Both the position numbers and the translations under genes were made by a program. Below, piece by piece: positions 8,509-14,650 of a DNA stretch of 20,718 nt. The notes beneath the pieces are model-generated. The model was not told the DNA's origin, did no database searches, and worked only from the letters and a program-made list of their open reading frames with translations. How positions within the stretch are numbered: position 1 is the stretch's first letter; every line of letters starts with the position of its first letter. Origin of the DNA: a virus; IMG/VR virus record IMGVR_UViG_3300008111_000443, positions 1 through 20,718 of that record. The stretch is one strand, 5' to 3'.

Positions 8509-8594
8509 ATCCGTAGGGGATTTGAACTCCTATCCTCACCAATGGTGAGATGTTACCCTTTGCCGGTATTCATTCCCGGTTACACCAACGGTAT
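8507..8594 (-). tRNA. Possible degenerate tRNA; identity not assigned
   Basis: On the minus strand there is a T-arm-like element (AGGAG, loop TTCAAAT, CCCCT; one A-C mismatch). It is followed by a 3' acceptor-like ACGGATG that pairs at four positions with ATACCGT at 8594-8588. A D-arm-like GTGT...ATAC encloses a loop with AA and GGG at about the right positions, and a perfect six-pair arm CTCACC-ATT-GGTGAG could be a long variable arm. A canonical anticodon arm cannot be drawn: the best is a four-pair stem around GGCAAAG, lacking U33. It may be a decayed tRNA, an unusual one, or a tRNA mimic. It occupies most of the 134-base gap between two late genes. Confidence 0.3.
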
Positions 8595-8601
8595 TTCAAA
8601 C

Positions 8602-8919
8602 TTACAACATCTCTTGCAATAAAGCAATCTTGTAAACGGTACTATCTTTGGCCGACTTTGCCGATTGCGCTGCGGTGTTCAGCCGTTCTGTCCTTGCCCT
8701 GTCTTTTTCTGTTTGAAAACTGACTGCGTTTAAGAACTCAACCAGCGGCATATTCAAAAAGAAATCCCATTTGGTGCGGTCACCGCCTGCGATGTTGTCC
8801 ACCATTTTCAACCAACTGATGGCTGGTCTGTCTTTTCTTCTGCTATCTTCTTCAACTTCTCCACTTCCTGCTCTAAATATACTTGGGTAGCTTCGAGTAA
8901 TTCCGGCAAGCATAGAGAA
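8602..8919 (-). CDS. Tail assembly chaperone, C-terminal (T-like) part, reached by -1 frameshift
   Basis: This frame continues from the T9 run after a one-base backward slip: TTC at 8919, TCT, then ATG at 8913, 105 codons to the stop at 8602. It overlaps the end of the upstream chaperone ORF by about 110 bases. After the overlap it reads like a genuine protein (SWLKMVDNIAGGDRTKWDFF, then LVEFLNAVSFQTEKDR), a pattern similar to proteins that follow tail chaperones in related phages. Fused with the first 161 residues of the upstream ORF it would give about 266 residues. Independent starts at the ATG at 8913 or at an internal ATG (MVDN) are alternatives. Confidence 0.65.
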   Translation of the reverse strand, partial: FSMLAGITRSYPSIFRAGSGEVEEDSRRKDRPAISWLKMVDNIAGGDRTKWDFFLNMPLVEFLNAVSFQTEKDRARTERLNTAAQSAKSAKDSTVYKIALLQEML

Positions 8920-9401
8920 AAAAAAAGCGTGTAGGCATACGCAAACGAAATCGGCATCCGTTCCCTGAACTGCGCTGCAATCTTTTCAAAGTCATCTGTC
9001 TTTACTTCCTTGCGTTTGGGTGGGAATATCCGGTAAGGAACGCACAGGGCCGCCATGATCATGTGCAAGTTCTGCACCCATTTGTCCTTTTCAGCAAACA
9101 AGTCCTGCACCATAATAAATTGGTGGGCTTGTAAATGATGCTGATTGGCTGCGAATTTATAAAGCGTGTTGCCGATGCGGAAGCTGCCCACGTTTTTTGC
9201 AGTAGGTAACTCTGCCATGAATGCAAGTTTTGCCAATGCAGACGTGATGTCCACAATTCGCATCTCCTCAATTTCGTCCAGTTTTTTTCCTGATAAAATG
9301 GACAATGTTTTGAGCTGATTGTCAAAACTCGGCTCGGTCAATAGCTGCAATTCCTGAAACTGCGCTATGCTTATTTCATTCCAATTCTTTGGTAATTTCA
9401 T
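8808..9401 (-). CDS. Putative tail assembly chaperone (G-like), 197 aa
   Basis: The protein begins MKLPKNWNEISIAQFQELQ, an opening I recall from Bacteroidota phage chaperone-like proteins, and is largely helical (DITSALAKLAFMAEL; KWVQNLHMIMAALCVPYRI). Such proteins bind the tape measure protein during tail assembly and are not part of the virion. Near residue 160 the frame crosses CTT TTT TTT TCT, where a -1 shift leads into the downstream ORF. The unshifted product ends in a charged coiled tail (LEQEVEKLKKIAEEKTD). The start overlaps the preceding 26-residue ORF as ATGA, so it is probably coupled. It lies several genes from the tape measure, rather than directly before it as is usual. Confidence 0.6.
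   Translation of the reverse strand: MKLPKNWNEISIAQFQELQLLTEPSFDNQLKTLSILSGKKLDEIEEMRIVDITSALAKLAFMAELPTAKNVGSFRIGNTLYKFAANQHHLQAHQFIMVQDLFAEKDKWVQNLHMIMAALCVPYRIFPPKRKEVKTDDFEKIAAQFRERMPISFAYAYTLFFSLCLPELLEATQVYLEQEVEKLKKIAEEKTDQPSVG
8919..8925 (-). other. -1 programmed ribosomal frameshift site T TTT TTT
   Basis: The minus strand has nine T in a row (8926-8918) read as CTT TTT TTT TCT in the upstream frame. This contains the heptamer T TTT TTT in the correct phase for a -1 slip. The shift moves exactly into the frame of the overlapping downstream ORF, which is open from the run to 8602. The arrangement matches the G/GT frameshift of tail chaperone genes. Confidence 0.7.
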
Positions 9402-9478
9402 TTTACTATTTTATACCACAAATGTATGGCTGTTGTTTTGATTATTTCGTATATGGCTATGGTCAGGAGTAGTTTCAT
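9398..9478 (-). CDS. Coupled 26-residue hydrophobic peptide
   Basis: An 81-base ORF fills the gap between the large terminase and the tail chaperone. Its ATG overlaps the terminase stop as ATGA (9478-9475). Its own TGA overlaps the chaperone ATG as ATGA (9401-9398). The peptide starts MKLLLTIAIYEIIK and ends HLWYKIVK: mostly hydrophobic with basic ends, able to form one short membrane-associated helix. Double ATGA overlap is the normal junction style in this genome, which argues that it is translated. The function is unknown; it could serve only to pass ribosomes from terminase to chaperone. Confidence 0.55.
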   Translation of the reverse strand: MKLLLTIAIYEIIKTTAIHLWYKIVK

Positions 9479-10662
9479 ATTATAACAAACACCCCTTTCT
9501 TATTCTTTTGGCTGCAATACCGGGCAAGTGCCAACGCACATACAGCGTCATCGTGCAACCCTGCTGGTGCAGAATAACGCAACCCTGTTGCCGTGTGTTC
9601 AAATTCAAAGTTACGCATCTCGTCTGCGATTATGCCTTCGGGAAACTTAATCAACCCAGCGTGAACATCTGCGGTAAGTTGTTCCATCATCTGTTGCTTT
9701 GATACCGATGTGAACTTAACCCCAACAGAACGTGGGCAATGCCGTTGTATCTTCTCCACAATCGGGTCACCTACTCCAGTGCTATCTATGGCCGCAGGGG
9801 TGTTGCCTACTACCCGAATGATGTGCTGTTCTGTCTGCGCCCAGTCCTTTTGAAAGCGGTCAAAGTAGCACACCCGGTATTCGGAGTCAAGGCCAATGAT
9901 GACCGTGTAGTCACTATACTTTGCAAGGTCAATGCCGTACCACTCAACAGGTGCGGTAGAAATCGGTGCAATGCACTGCGAAATGTAGCTCAATCCAAAT
10001 GGGTTGCTGCCATCTTCGGTTGGCTCTGCAAGATACAGCTCACTGAATATGTGCTGTGGCAAGTCACGTTTTGCCTGTTCAACTTCTTCAAGTTTCAGGA
10101 CACCAGCATTGACTGCGTCATAAGCGGTTATTTTAAAAAACCCATAGTTCGGCTCACCCATCCTTGCCCGTTCTGATAGCTTATATCCCCAGTTCTTTTT
10201 ACCCTTTACGTTACCGATTAGCTTGCATTTGCCTTCGGTCTTGGTCAGGGTGGAACGCAGCGCAAACCATGCATCTTCCCTAGCCCGTGTGAACTCATCA
10301 AACACCGCTGCATATACATCGTCACCATAAAGGTTGTCGGGCTTGTCTGCCGATTTAAATTCAATGATGCCCCCGGTGGGTAGGGTTAAACGCAACTTGC
10401 TTTCATTGACCTTAAAAAAGTCACGCACGGTCACTTGGTTACGCATTCGCCTGAATGCAATTTCCGCCTGTTGATACACAGGTGCAACCCACCACACCGA
10501 TTGATTTTCTTTTAGCTTCAACGCCTGTTCAAATAGCCAAATGATATGACTTGCTGTCTTGCCAACTTTCGTTGCAGCAGCGGTCACGGTGTACCTATCA
10601 GGGCTATCTAAAATTGCCCGTTGGTAATCCGTTACGAATGGCCGGGTGTAGCTAATGTGCAT
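9475..10662 (-). CDS. terL: Terminase large subunit (packaging ATPase and nuclease), 395 aa
   Basis: This is the motor that pumps DNA into the prohead and cuts concatemers. The ATPase domain has a Walker A variant AATKVGKT at residues 29-36, a Walker B VFDEF with Asp122-Glu123, and a coupling motif LIGNVKG. The RNase H-like nuclease domain has the acidic residues Asp245 (GIDLAKYSDY), Asp293 (AIDSTG) and Asp371-Asp372 (GLHDDAV). The length is on the short side for the family, but both domains look complete. The start at 10662 lies inside the end of the glycosyltransferase gene (31-base overlap), and the stop is coupled to a 26-residue ORF. Confidence 0.93.
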   Translation of the reverse strand: MHISYTRPFVTDYQRAILDSPDRYTVTAAATKVGKTASHIIWLFEQALKLKENQSVWWVAPVYQQAEIAFRRMRNQVTVRDFFKVNESKLRLTLPTGGIIEFKSADKPDNLYGDDVYAAVFDEFTRAREDAWFALRSTLTKTEGKCKLIGNVKGKKNWGYKLSERARMGEPNYGFFKITAYDAVNAGVLKLEEVEQAKRDLPQHIFSELYLAEPTEDGSNPFGLSYISQCIAPISTAPVEWYGIDLAKYSDYTVIIGLDSEYRVCYFDRFQKDWAQTEQHIIRVVGNTPAAIDSTGVGDPIVEKIQRHCPRSVGVKFTSVSKQQMMEQLTADVHAGLIKFPEGIIADEMRNFEFEHTATGLRYSAPAGLHDDAVCALALARYCSQKNKKGVFVII

Positions 10663-11690
10663 TTATAGAATTCCAGTCTTTCTTTGTTTATGGCTTCAAG
10701 GTTGTGATGTTCGTTGCAGTAGGTTTTATTTGCTTCGCCTCGCGAATAGGTTGCAATCGGTTGGCTTTCTATTGCCTGTTTCATTGCATTGTACCATTCG
10801 TCTGGTGTGTTCAGGCAGAACTTCACCCCTGCATTGTTCAGGTGTTGCAGATATGGTTCAACTCCCGAAGCAATCACGGGCAATCCGTATGCAGCCGCTT
10901 CGATTATTTTCAGCTCGGATTTGCAGCTATTCCATTCGTTCTGCTCCAATGGTGCAAGTGCGCAATCAAACAGGCGGTAAAAATTGCCGTACTCGTTCGG
11001 CTGCTGTGCGTGAGATACCAACACCTGTGGCCGCAGCACCGGGTTGTTGCCGTTGAACTTATACAAGATGCTATCCCAAATGTAGTTATTCGCCATCCAC
11101 CCGCACAAAACGAAGCGTACATTGTCATGCTCATTGCAGATGCGTTCAATGGCTTCTGATAGTATCATGATGTCATTGCTGTGGGTAAGTCCACCCACCC
11201 ATCCAAAGGTGAAGTACTCCCGTTCCTGCGGTGTTGAAAGCCACTGGTCATCAGTCAGGTCAAGTGCATTCGGCAGCACCTGAACATTGCGGTTGTACTT
11301 CGCTATCTTTTGGGCAAGGTAGTCTGTGGTCGTGGTAACACCATCAGCATAACGGATGCCGTCAATGATCTGCTGTTTCAGTTTATGCTCCCGAAAGTAC
11401 TTATATGTCGGGTGGTGTTTTGGAAGTAGCCAGTAGTCATCAATGTCCACGATGTATTTGATGCCGTTCTTTGCCAAATAGTGGAGTATCTCGTAGTGGT
11501 TCTCTCCCAGCCATCTGTTGAAGATGACAAGGTCGTAGTTAGATAAATGCGGTATTCCATTGCGTTCAAAGTTTTGGCTTATGCTGACCGTGATGTCATC
11601 AGGGTAGTCAATTTGCAATCGTTTCAGGGGTGTGTACAGGCGGTGGTATTCAACTCCACCCATGCCTTCCCAAAGTGCTAATACTTTCAT
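10632..11690 (-). CDS. Glycosyltransferase, GT4-like GT-B fold, 352 aa
   Basis: The N-terminal domain starts MKVLALWEGMGGVEYHR and runs through YDLVIFNRW and IKYIVDIDDYW. The C-terminal domain has VLPNALDLTDD, FTFGWVGGLTHSNDI and the donor-binding signature SELKIIEAAAYGLPVIASG with the Glu-x7-Glu-like spacing of family 4. It would transfer a sugar from a nucleotide donor. The acceptor cannot be read from sequence: host surface, virion protein or modified DNA are all possible. It is placed between the small- and large-terminase genes, so it is expressed with late genes. A good Shine-Dalgarno-like AAAGGAG precedes the ATG at 11690, which is unusual here, and the start overlaps the upstream 45-residue ORF as ATGA. 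Confidence 0.85.
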   Translation of the reverse strand: MKVLALWEGMGGVEYHRLYTPLKRLQIDYPDDITVSISQNFERNGIPHLSNYDLVIFNRWLGENHYEILHYLAKNGIKYIVDIDDYWLLPKHHPTYKYFREHKLKQQIIDGIRYADGVTTTTDYLAQKIAKYNRNVQVLPNALDLTDDQWLSTPQEREYFTFGWVGGLTHSNDIMILSEAIERICNEHDNVRFVLCGWMANNYIWDSILYKFNGNNPVLRPQVLVSHAQQPNEYGNFYRLFDCALAPLEQNEWNSCKSELKIIEAAAYGLPVIASGVEPYLQHLNNAGVKFCLNTPDEWYNAMKQAIESQPIATYSRGEANKTYCNEHHNLEAINKERLEFYKCTLATPGHS

Positions 11691-11824
11691 TTCATCATCT
11701 CCTTTATTTCCTTAAACAATGCCCTGATTTCTGGTGACTTTATTTTCAAACAGGCCACCTGTAATTTTATTGTGCGCCTTTCTTTCGTGCGTTTCAGTCG
11801 TCTGCGCTGTGCTGTGTATTTCAT
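11687..11824 (-). CDS. Small basic protein, 45 aa
   Basis: The ORF starts at the ATG at 11824, which overlaps the previous stop as ATGA, and its TGA overlaps the glycosyltransferase ATG in the same way. The sequence is strongly basic at the N-terminus (MKYTAQRRRLKRTKERR) and ends in a Lys/Glu/Met-rich helix (LFKEIKEMMK). The basic head could bind nucleic acid. No family is recognised. The two coupled junctions make it a likely real gene. Confidence 0.55.
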   Translation of the reverse strand: MKYTAQRRRLKRTKERRTIKLQVACLKIKSPEIRALFKEIKEMMK

Positions 11825-12021
11825 TCGTATGTTTCTGTGAAGTATTCGTATGCGTTAAGGTCATCGTCAATCATGGTGGCGTTGACCGCATCCATAATCT
11901 GTTGCCGTTCCATTTCTTTGGCCTGAATAAACAAGCCAATAAATTGTGACTTCTGTTCTTTTGTCAAATGAATTGAAATGCATTGCTCCAACCACTCAAC
12001 TGCTGTCTGTTTATTGCCCAT
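11821..12021 (-). CDS. Conserved small phage protein, 66 aa
   Basis: The protein starts MGNKQTAVEWLEQCISIHL and continues QAKEMERQQIMDAVNATM, ending in an acidic stretch (DDDLNAYEYFTETYE). I recall similar short proteins with an AVEWLxxQ opening and a QAKEMExQQIxDA core next to terminase genes of Bacteroidota phages; their function is not known to me. It is probably all helical. The start overlaps the upstream gene's stop by 11 bases, and the stop is coupled to the 45-residue ORF. Confidence 0.65.
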   Translation of the reverse strand: MGNKQTAVEWLEQCISIHLTKEQKSQFIGLFIQAKEMERQQIMDAVNATMIDDDLNAYEYFTETYE

Positions 12022-12327
12022 CTAAATTAAGTGTTATTTTGATTTCTCCTGTGACCGTTTGATTTACGTCTGCCGTTTCCTTCGGTTTGCCGTACACCCT
12101 GCTCAACAAAGTTTCAATGGAGTAGAGACTGCCCTTTTCAAGTGACTTCCTCATGGCATTTGCAATGGTCTTTTCCAACACCGTTGCTTTCGGGTTCTGC
12201 CATACTTCTTTAAGTTCGTCCAAGTCCATTGACAGCATTTGAGTAGAGTGACGTACTTTTTTGGTCGCCCGTTGGGGTTGGCAACCTCGCCTTTTTTGAA
12301 TGGTGTTAAGTTTTGTTCGTTTGCCAT
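12011..12327 (-). pseudogene. Small-terminase-like protein split over two frames
   Basis: The ATG at 12327 opens MANEQNLTPFKKGEVANPNG then RPKKYVTLLK, an N-terminus typical of small DNA-packaging or DUF5681-like proteins, but that frame turns into unlikely sequence and stops near 12151. The other frame, open from 12238 (MLSMDLDELKEVWQNPK) to 12011, carries the rest of the protein (TVLEKTIANAMRKSLEKGSL, SIETLLSRVYGKPKE). Two readings fit. A deletion near a CAAA repeat could have broken the gene, since relatives I recall have a GYxxSEVND-like segment here that is missing. Alternatively a -1 slip at A AAA AAG (12262-12256) would give a 105-residue fusion. Reinitiation at the ATG at 12238 would give 75 residues. 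Confidence 0.6.
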
Positions 12328-12345
12328 ATCTTCACTATTTGTTCA

Positions 12346-12765
12346 CTATTTTCCGCAAGTTGGACACATTTCTTTTTCTTCGGGTTCTTCTTTGATTTCG
12401 GGTAGGTCAATCCCCCATGATATTAACTCCTCTGCATCCCACTCATTTGCCAATTCATCCCAGTTCCACTCACCAAAAGATACGTTGTCCTTTATCAAAA
12501 ATTCATCACGCTGTTTGGATGTCCACTCATCGGCCAATATAATGGGAACTTCTGCTGCCCCGATATCGCACAATGCCCTGTATCTTTGATTACCGCCCAA
12601 AATAGTATAACCCCCAAAATCGGAAGTAACGCAAACAAGTGGCCGAGCTATCAGCATTTCGGGAAACTCAATTAAAGAACGCTTCAATTTGGCGAACTTG
12701 TCGGCATTGATTGTCCGAGGGTTGTTCGGATTGGGGTGAATATCTATGAGCTTAACCCACAGCAT
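12346..12765 (-). CDS. ParB-like nuclease-domain protein with CPxCG tail, 139 aa
   Basis: The protein has the ParB/sulfiredoxin-type fold signatures: WVKLIDIHPNPNNPR near the start, the PLVCV segment, and GGNQRYRAL at residues 57-65. It then has ELANEWDAEELISWGIDLPE, an ending seen in ParB-domain proteins linked to phage DNA methylases. It closes with CPTCGK, half of a possible zinc site. Such single-domain proteins are common near terminase genes in phages; proposed roles are DNA binding, nicking or NTP hydrolysis, none provable here. There is no helix-turn-helix domain of chromosomal ParB, so partitioning is unlikely. The start overlaps the methyltransferase gene by 14 bases. Confidence 0.75.
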   Translation of the reverse strand: MLWVKLIDIHPNPNNPRTINADKFAKLKRSLIEFPEMLIARPLVCVTSDFGGYTILGGNQRYRALCDIGAAEVPIILADEWTSKQRDEFLIKDNVSFGEWNWDELANEWDAEELISWGIDLPEIKEEPEEKEMCPTCGK

Positions 12766-13369
12766 ATATGCGTACGTTTCTGTTTATGTGATTGTCAGGA
12801 ACAAAACCAAACTGCGCCATCAAATGGTCAAGCCCGGCATGGCTGAAAATTGTGCAATGCCCGATTTCAGGATTGATATAGATATCATCTTGTGTTATCC
12901 ATTCTGTGAATGAAGTTTCAATCATTACCTTGCTGCCGGGGTGGCAGAACTCTTTTATTTCGGCCAGCTCTGCAAATGGTGCGGTCAGGTGTTCGATTAC
13001 TTCGGTCAGGACAATCACATCATAGTCCTTTTTAAGGGATAAAACATCGGCATAATATCCGTTATAAGGGTCATAACCATCGCAGTCAATACCAGCATCC
13101 TGCATGAATGTAACCATCAAACCACTGCCGCAACCGTAATCCAAAATGGTGGGGTTATCCTTGCCTGATATTTTGCGGATGCGTTCTAACCGTGTTTTAT
13201 TCATATCATCCGTGTTGCGAGTATCTTCATTTCCACCGCCCACCATGCCTGATTGGTCTAATTTTTTGCAGAAGATGTTACCCAATTCGTCAGTGTAGTA
13301 TTGTACCCCGCCTTTGACGAATGCCTTTTTGGCTACCTTACCCGTAATTGGTGATTTAGTTTTGCTCAT
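12752..13369 (-). CDS. Class I SAM-dependent methyltransferase, 205 aa
   Basis: Motif I is ILDYGCGSG at residues 75-83, followed by an acidic residue after the next strand (DCDGYDPY) and a motif IV-like DVIVLTEVIEHL. This is the pattern of small-molecule or sugar methyltransferases (Methyltransf_23-like) rather than of DNA methylases, because no DPPY/NPPY or PCQ catalytic motif is present. The N-terminal 60 residues (SPITGKVAKKAF, YYTDELGNIFCKKL) look like a lead domain that has lost zinc-binding cysteines. It sits between two sugar-related genes, so methylation of a glycan is a reasonable guess. It overlaps both neighbours by 14 bases. Confidence 0.82.
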   Translation of the reverse strand: MSKTKSPITGKVAKKAFVKGGVQYYTDELGNIFCKKLDQSGMVGGGNEDTRNTDDMNKTRLERIRKISGKDNPTILDYGCGSGLMVTFMQDAGIDCDGYDPYNGYYADVLSLKKDYDVIVLTEVIEHLTAPFAELAEIKEFCHPGSKVMIETSFTEWITQDDIYINPEIGHCTIFSHAGLDHLMAQFGFVPDNHINRNVRIYAVG

Positions 13370-14117
13370 ATTTTGATTTTAAAATCTGTGTCAAATTGAT
13401 AATTGTCCATGCACCATAGCCATTGTCACCTGTTGGGATTACGTTGTGCGCAGTCGGGCAGATTTCAACAACACGGGGATGCTTCATTACCTCGGCTATT
13501 GCGTAGGCCATTGACTGATTGCCGACAAATAACTCACAGCCCTTTATTATGCCGCACAGCTCCGCAAAGTCTTTTACTTCGATGTGAGAAATGTCAGGCA
13601 GCTTGGCCGAAATTATGCGGTATTCATCAGGCAATCCTACAAATTTTATCTTATCCTGATACCTGCGAAGGATGCTATAATCAAAAGTCGGGTTATGGTA
13701 ACGGGCAGTGCGGTTCAAAATGATTTGATGGTTGCCTAATTGCCACACATCAAAGTGTATCGGCTCGGCAAGGTTGCAGGTCAGTTCGGAGTAGATATGA
13801 AAATACCACTGCGAAATGTGGCCCGTGTAATTGTGAAACTTGCGGAATAGGTTGAAATTGTAATCGGTTTTGACAGCTTCATCCGTGATTGTGCATTTGC
13901 CTATGAAGTCGGTAGACATCAAAAGCGGCACGAGCATCTGCGCCATCTTCAAATTCATTTGCACTTTACCCATAGGGTGATTGAAATTGTACTGCGCTGG
14001 TACATCCACCTGTAAATACAGATGCACTTTCTCATTACGCAAACGAGATGCTGCTCTCATTGCCGGGAGTGAGTAAATCAAATCCCCTGCGTTACCGCCA
14101 TGAATAATACTAACCAT
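13356..14117 (-). CDS. GT9-like glycosyltransferase-fold protein, 253 aa
   Basis: The N-terminus IIHGGNAGDLIYSLPAMRAA matches the start of heptosyltransferase-type GT9 proteins, and the C-terminal domain FAELCGIIKGCELFVGNQS then AIAEVMKHPRVVEICPTAHN matches their donor-binding region (usually GxxT/S, here GNQS). At 253 residues it is shorter than bacterial heptosyltransferases (about 320-350), as phage members often are. It may transfer a sugar or may act only in sugar binding. Together with the methyltransferase and the GT4 enzyme it forms a small glycan cassette inside the late operon. The start at 14117 overlaps the preceding gene by eight bases. Confidence 0.68.
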   Translation of the reverse strand: MVSIIHGGNAGDLIYSLPAMRAASRLRNEKVHLYLQVDVPAQYNFNHPMGKVQMNLKMAQMLVPLLMSTDFIGKCTITDEAVKTDYNFNLFRKFHNYTGHISQWYFHIYSELTCNLAEPIHFDVWQLGNHQIILNRTARYHNPTFDYSILRRYQDKIKFVGLPDEYRIISAKLPDISHIEVKDFAELCGIIKGCELFVGNQSMAYAIAEVMKHPRVVEICPTAHNVIPTGDNGYGAWTIINLTQILKSKYEQN

Positions 14118-14316
14118 TCAGGGCCTCCCGATATAATCTTTTCAAAGCGTCAAACATACAACTGCGACAAGCCGGGAATGGTTGACCGTACAACTGCCTG
14201 TGAACTTCGTTGAGTTTGGCATAATAACCAGCTTCAAGCGCATACGTTCCCGTTTTATTTATCCGGTCGATGTGCGGTTTCAAGTCAAGGCAAAGTGAAC
14301 GCTGTTCAGGTGTCAT
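14110..14316 (-). CDS. Small conserved phage protein with CxxC, 68 aa
   Basis: The ATG at 14316 (MTPEQRSLCLDLKPH) is chosen over one eight codons upstream because it overlaps the preceding 28-residue ORF as ATGA. The protein has TGTYALEAGYYAKLNEVHRQ and then CRSCMFDALKRLY, a CxxC-x-DAL ending I recall from short Bacteroidota phage proteins of unknown function. The two cysteines could bind metal with a partner. Predicted to be helical and soluble. Confidence 0.62.
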   Translation of the reverse strand: MTPEQRSLCLDLKPHIDRINKTGTYALEAGYYAKLNEVHRQLYGQPFPACRSCMFDALKRLYREALNG

Positions 14317-14399
14317 ATACGAGTCATGATGAAGTAACAAACAAATGGTAAAACAATCCCAAAGGCAATTCCGGTCAATGTGATTTCAATTAGTGTCAT
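14313..14399 (-). CDS. Coupled 28-residue single-pass membrane peptide
   Basis: An ORF of 28 codons starts MTLIEITLTGIAFGIVLPFV and ends YFIMTRI. It is a short N-terminus, one hydrophobic helix of about 20 residues and a basic end. Both junctions are ATGA overlaps, with the 84-residue membrane protein gene upstream and the CxxC gene downstream. It could be a holin-like or accessory membrane peptide; no lysis enzyme is visible in the window to support that. Confidence 0.55.
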   Translation of the reverse strand: MTLIEITLTGIAFGIVLPFVCYFIMTRI

Positions 14400-14650
14400 A
14401 GGTATCTGTCAATTAATGCTCCAAAGATAGCACATAATGCACCATAAATTATACCATACAATCCGAATTGAACGGTAAACCATACCAGCCCGGTCCACCA
14501 TGATAGGCAGAAACCGCATTCAAAAGGTTTGATTGTTTTGCGGTAGCGGCTGTCCAGCGCATACACGAATGAAATCATGGGGGGAAAGAAGTACCGGGAT
14601 AGCAGGACACAAAGTGCCGCCACTCCTAAAATGTCAGTCATCGTATTCAT
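14396..14650 (-). CDS. Membrane protein with CGFCLSWW motif, 84 aa
   Basis: The protein has hydrophobic segments at about residues 7-30 (ILGVAALCVLLSRYFFPPMI) and about 48-78 (SWWTGLVWFTVQFGLYGII, then GALCAIFGALI). Between them is a basic loop and the motif PFECGFCLSWWTGL. Similar short phage membrane proteins carrying a PFxCxFCLxFW pattern are known to me without an assigned role. The start could be 14650 (MNTMTD) or 14641 (MTDILG); both overlap the end of the sigma-like gene. A role in lysis or membrane remodelling is a guess. Confidence 0.6.
   Translation of the reverse strand: MNTMTDILGVAALCVLLSRYFFPPMISFVYALDSRYRKTIKPFECGFCLSWWTGLVWFTVQFGLYGIIYGALCAIFGALIDRYL

Noticed and set aside
9739-10176. 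Plus-strand open frame of 145 codons
   Set aside because: It is antisense to terL, whose motifs are intact; the composition is that of a shadow frame.
10655-11159. Two overlapping plus-strand frames of over 130 codons
   Set aside because: Both are antisense to the GT4 gene and mutually overlapping; neither has a protein-like pattern.
12346-12765. Plasmid or prophage partition ParB
   Set aside because: It lacks the helix-turn-helix and dimerisation domains and has no ParA partner; only the ParB-like nuclease domain is present.
12752-13369. DNA adenine or cytosine methylase
   Set aside because: The SAM-binding motif is present but no DPPY, NPPY or Pro-Cys catalytic motif is visible.
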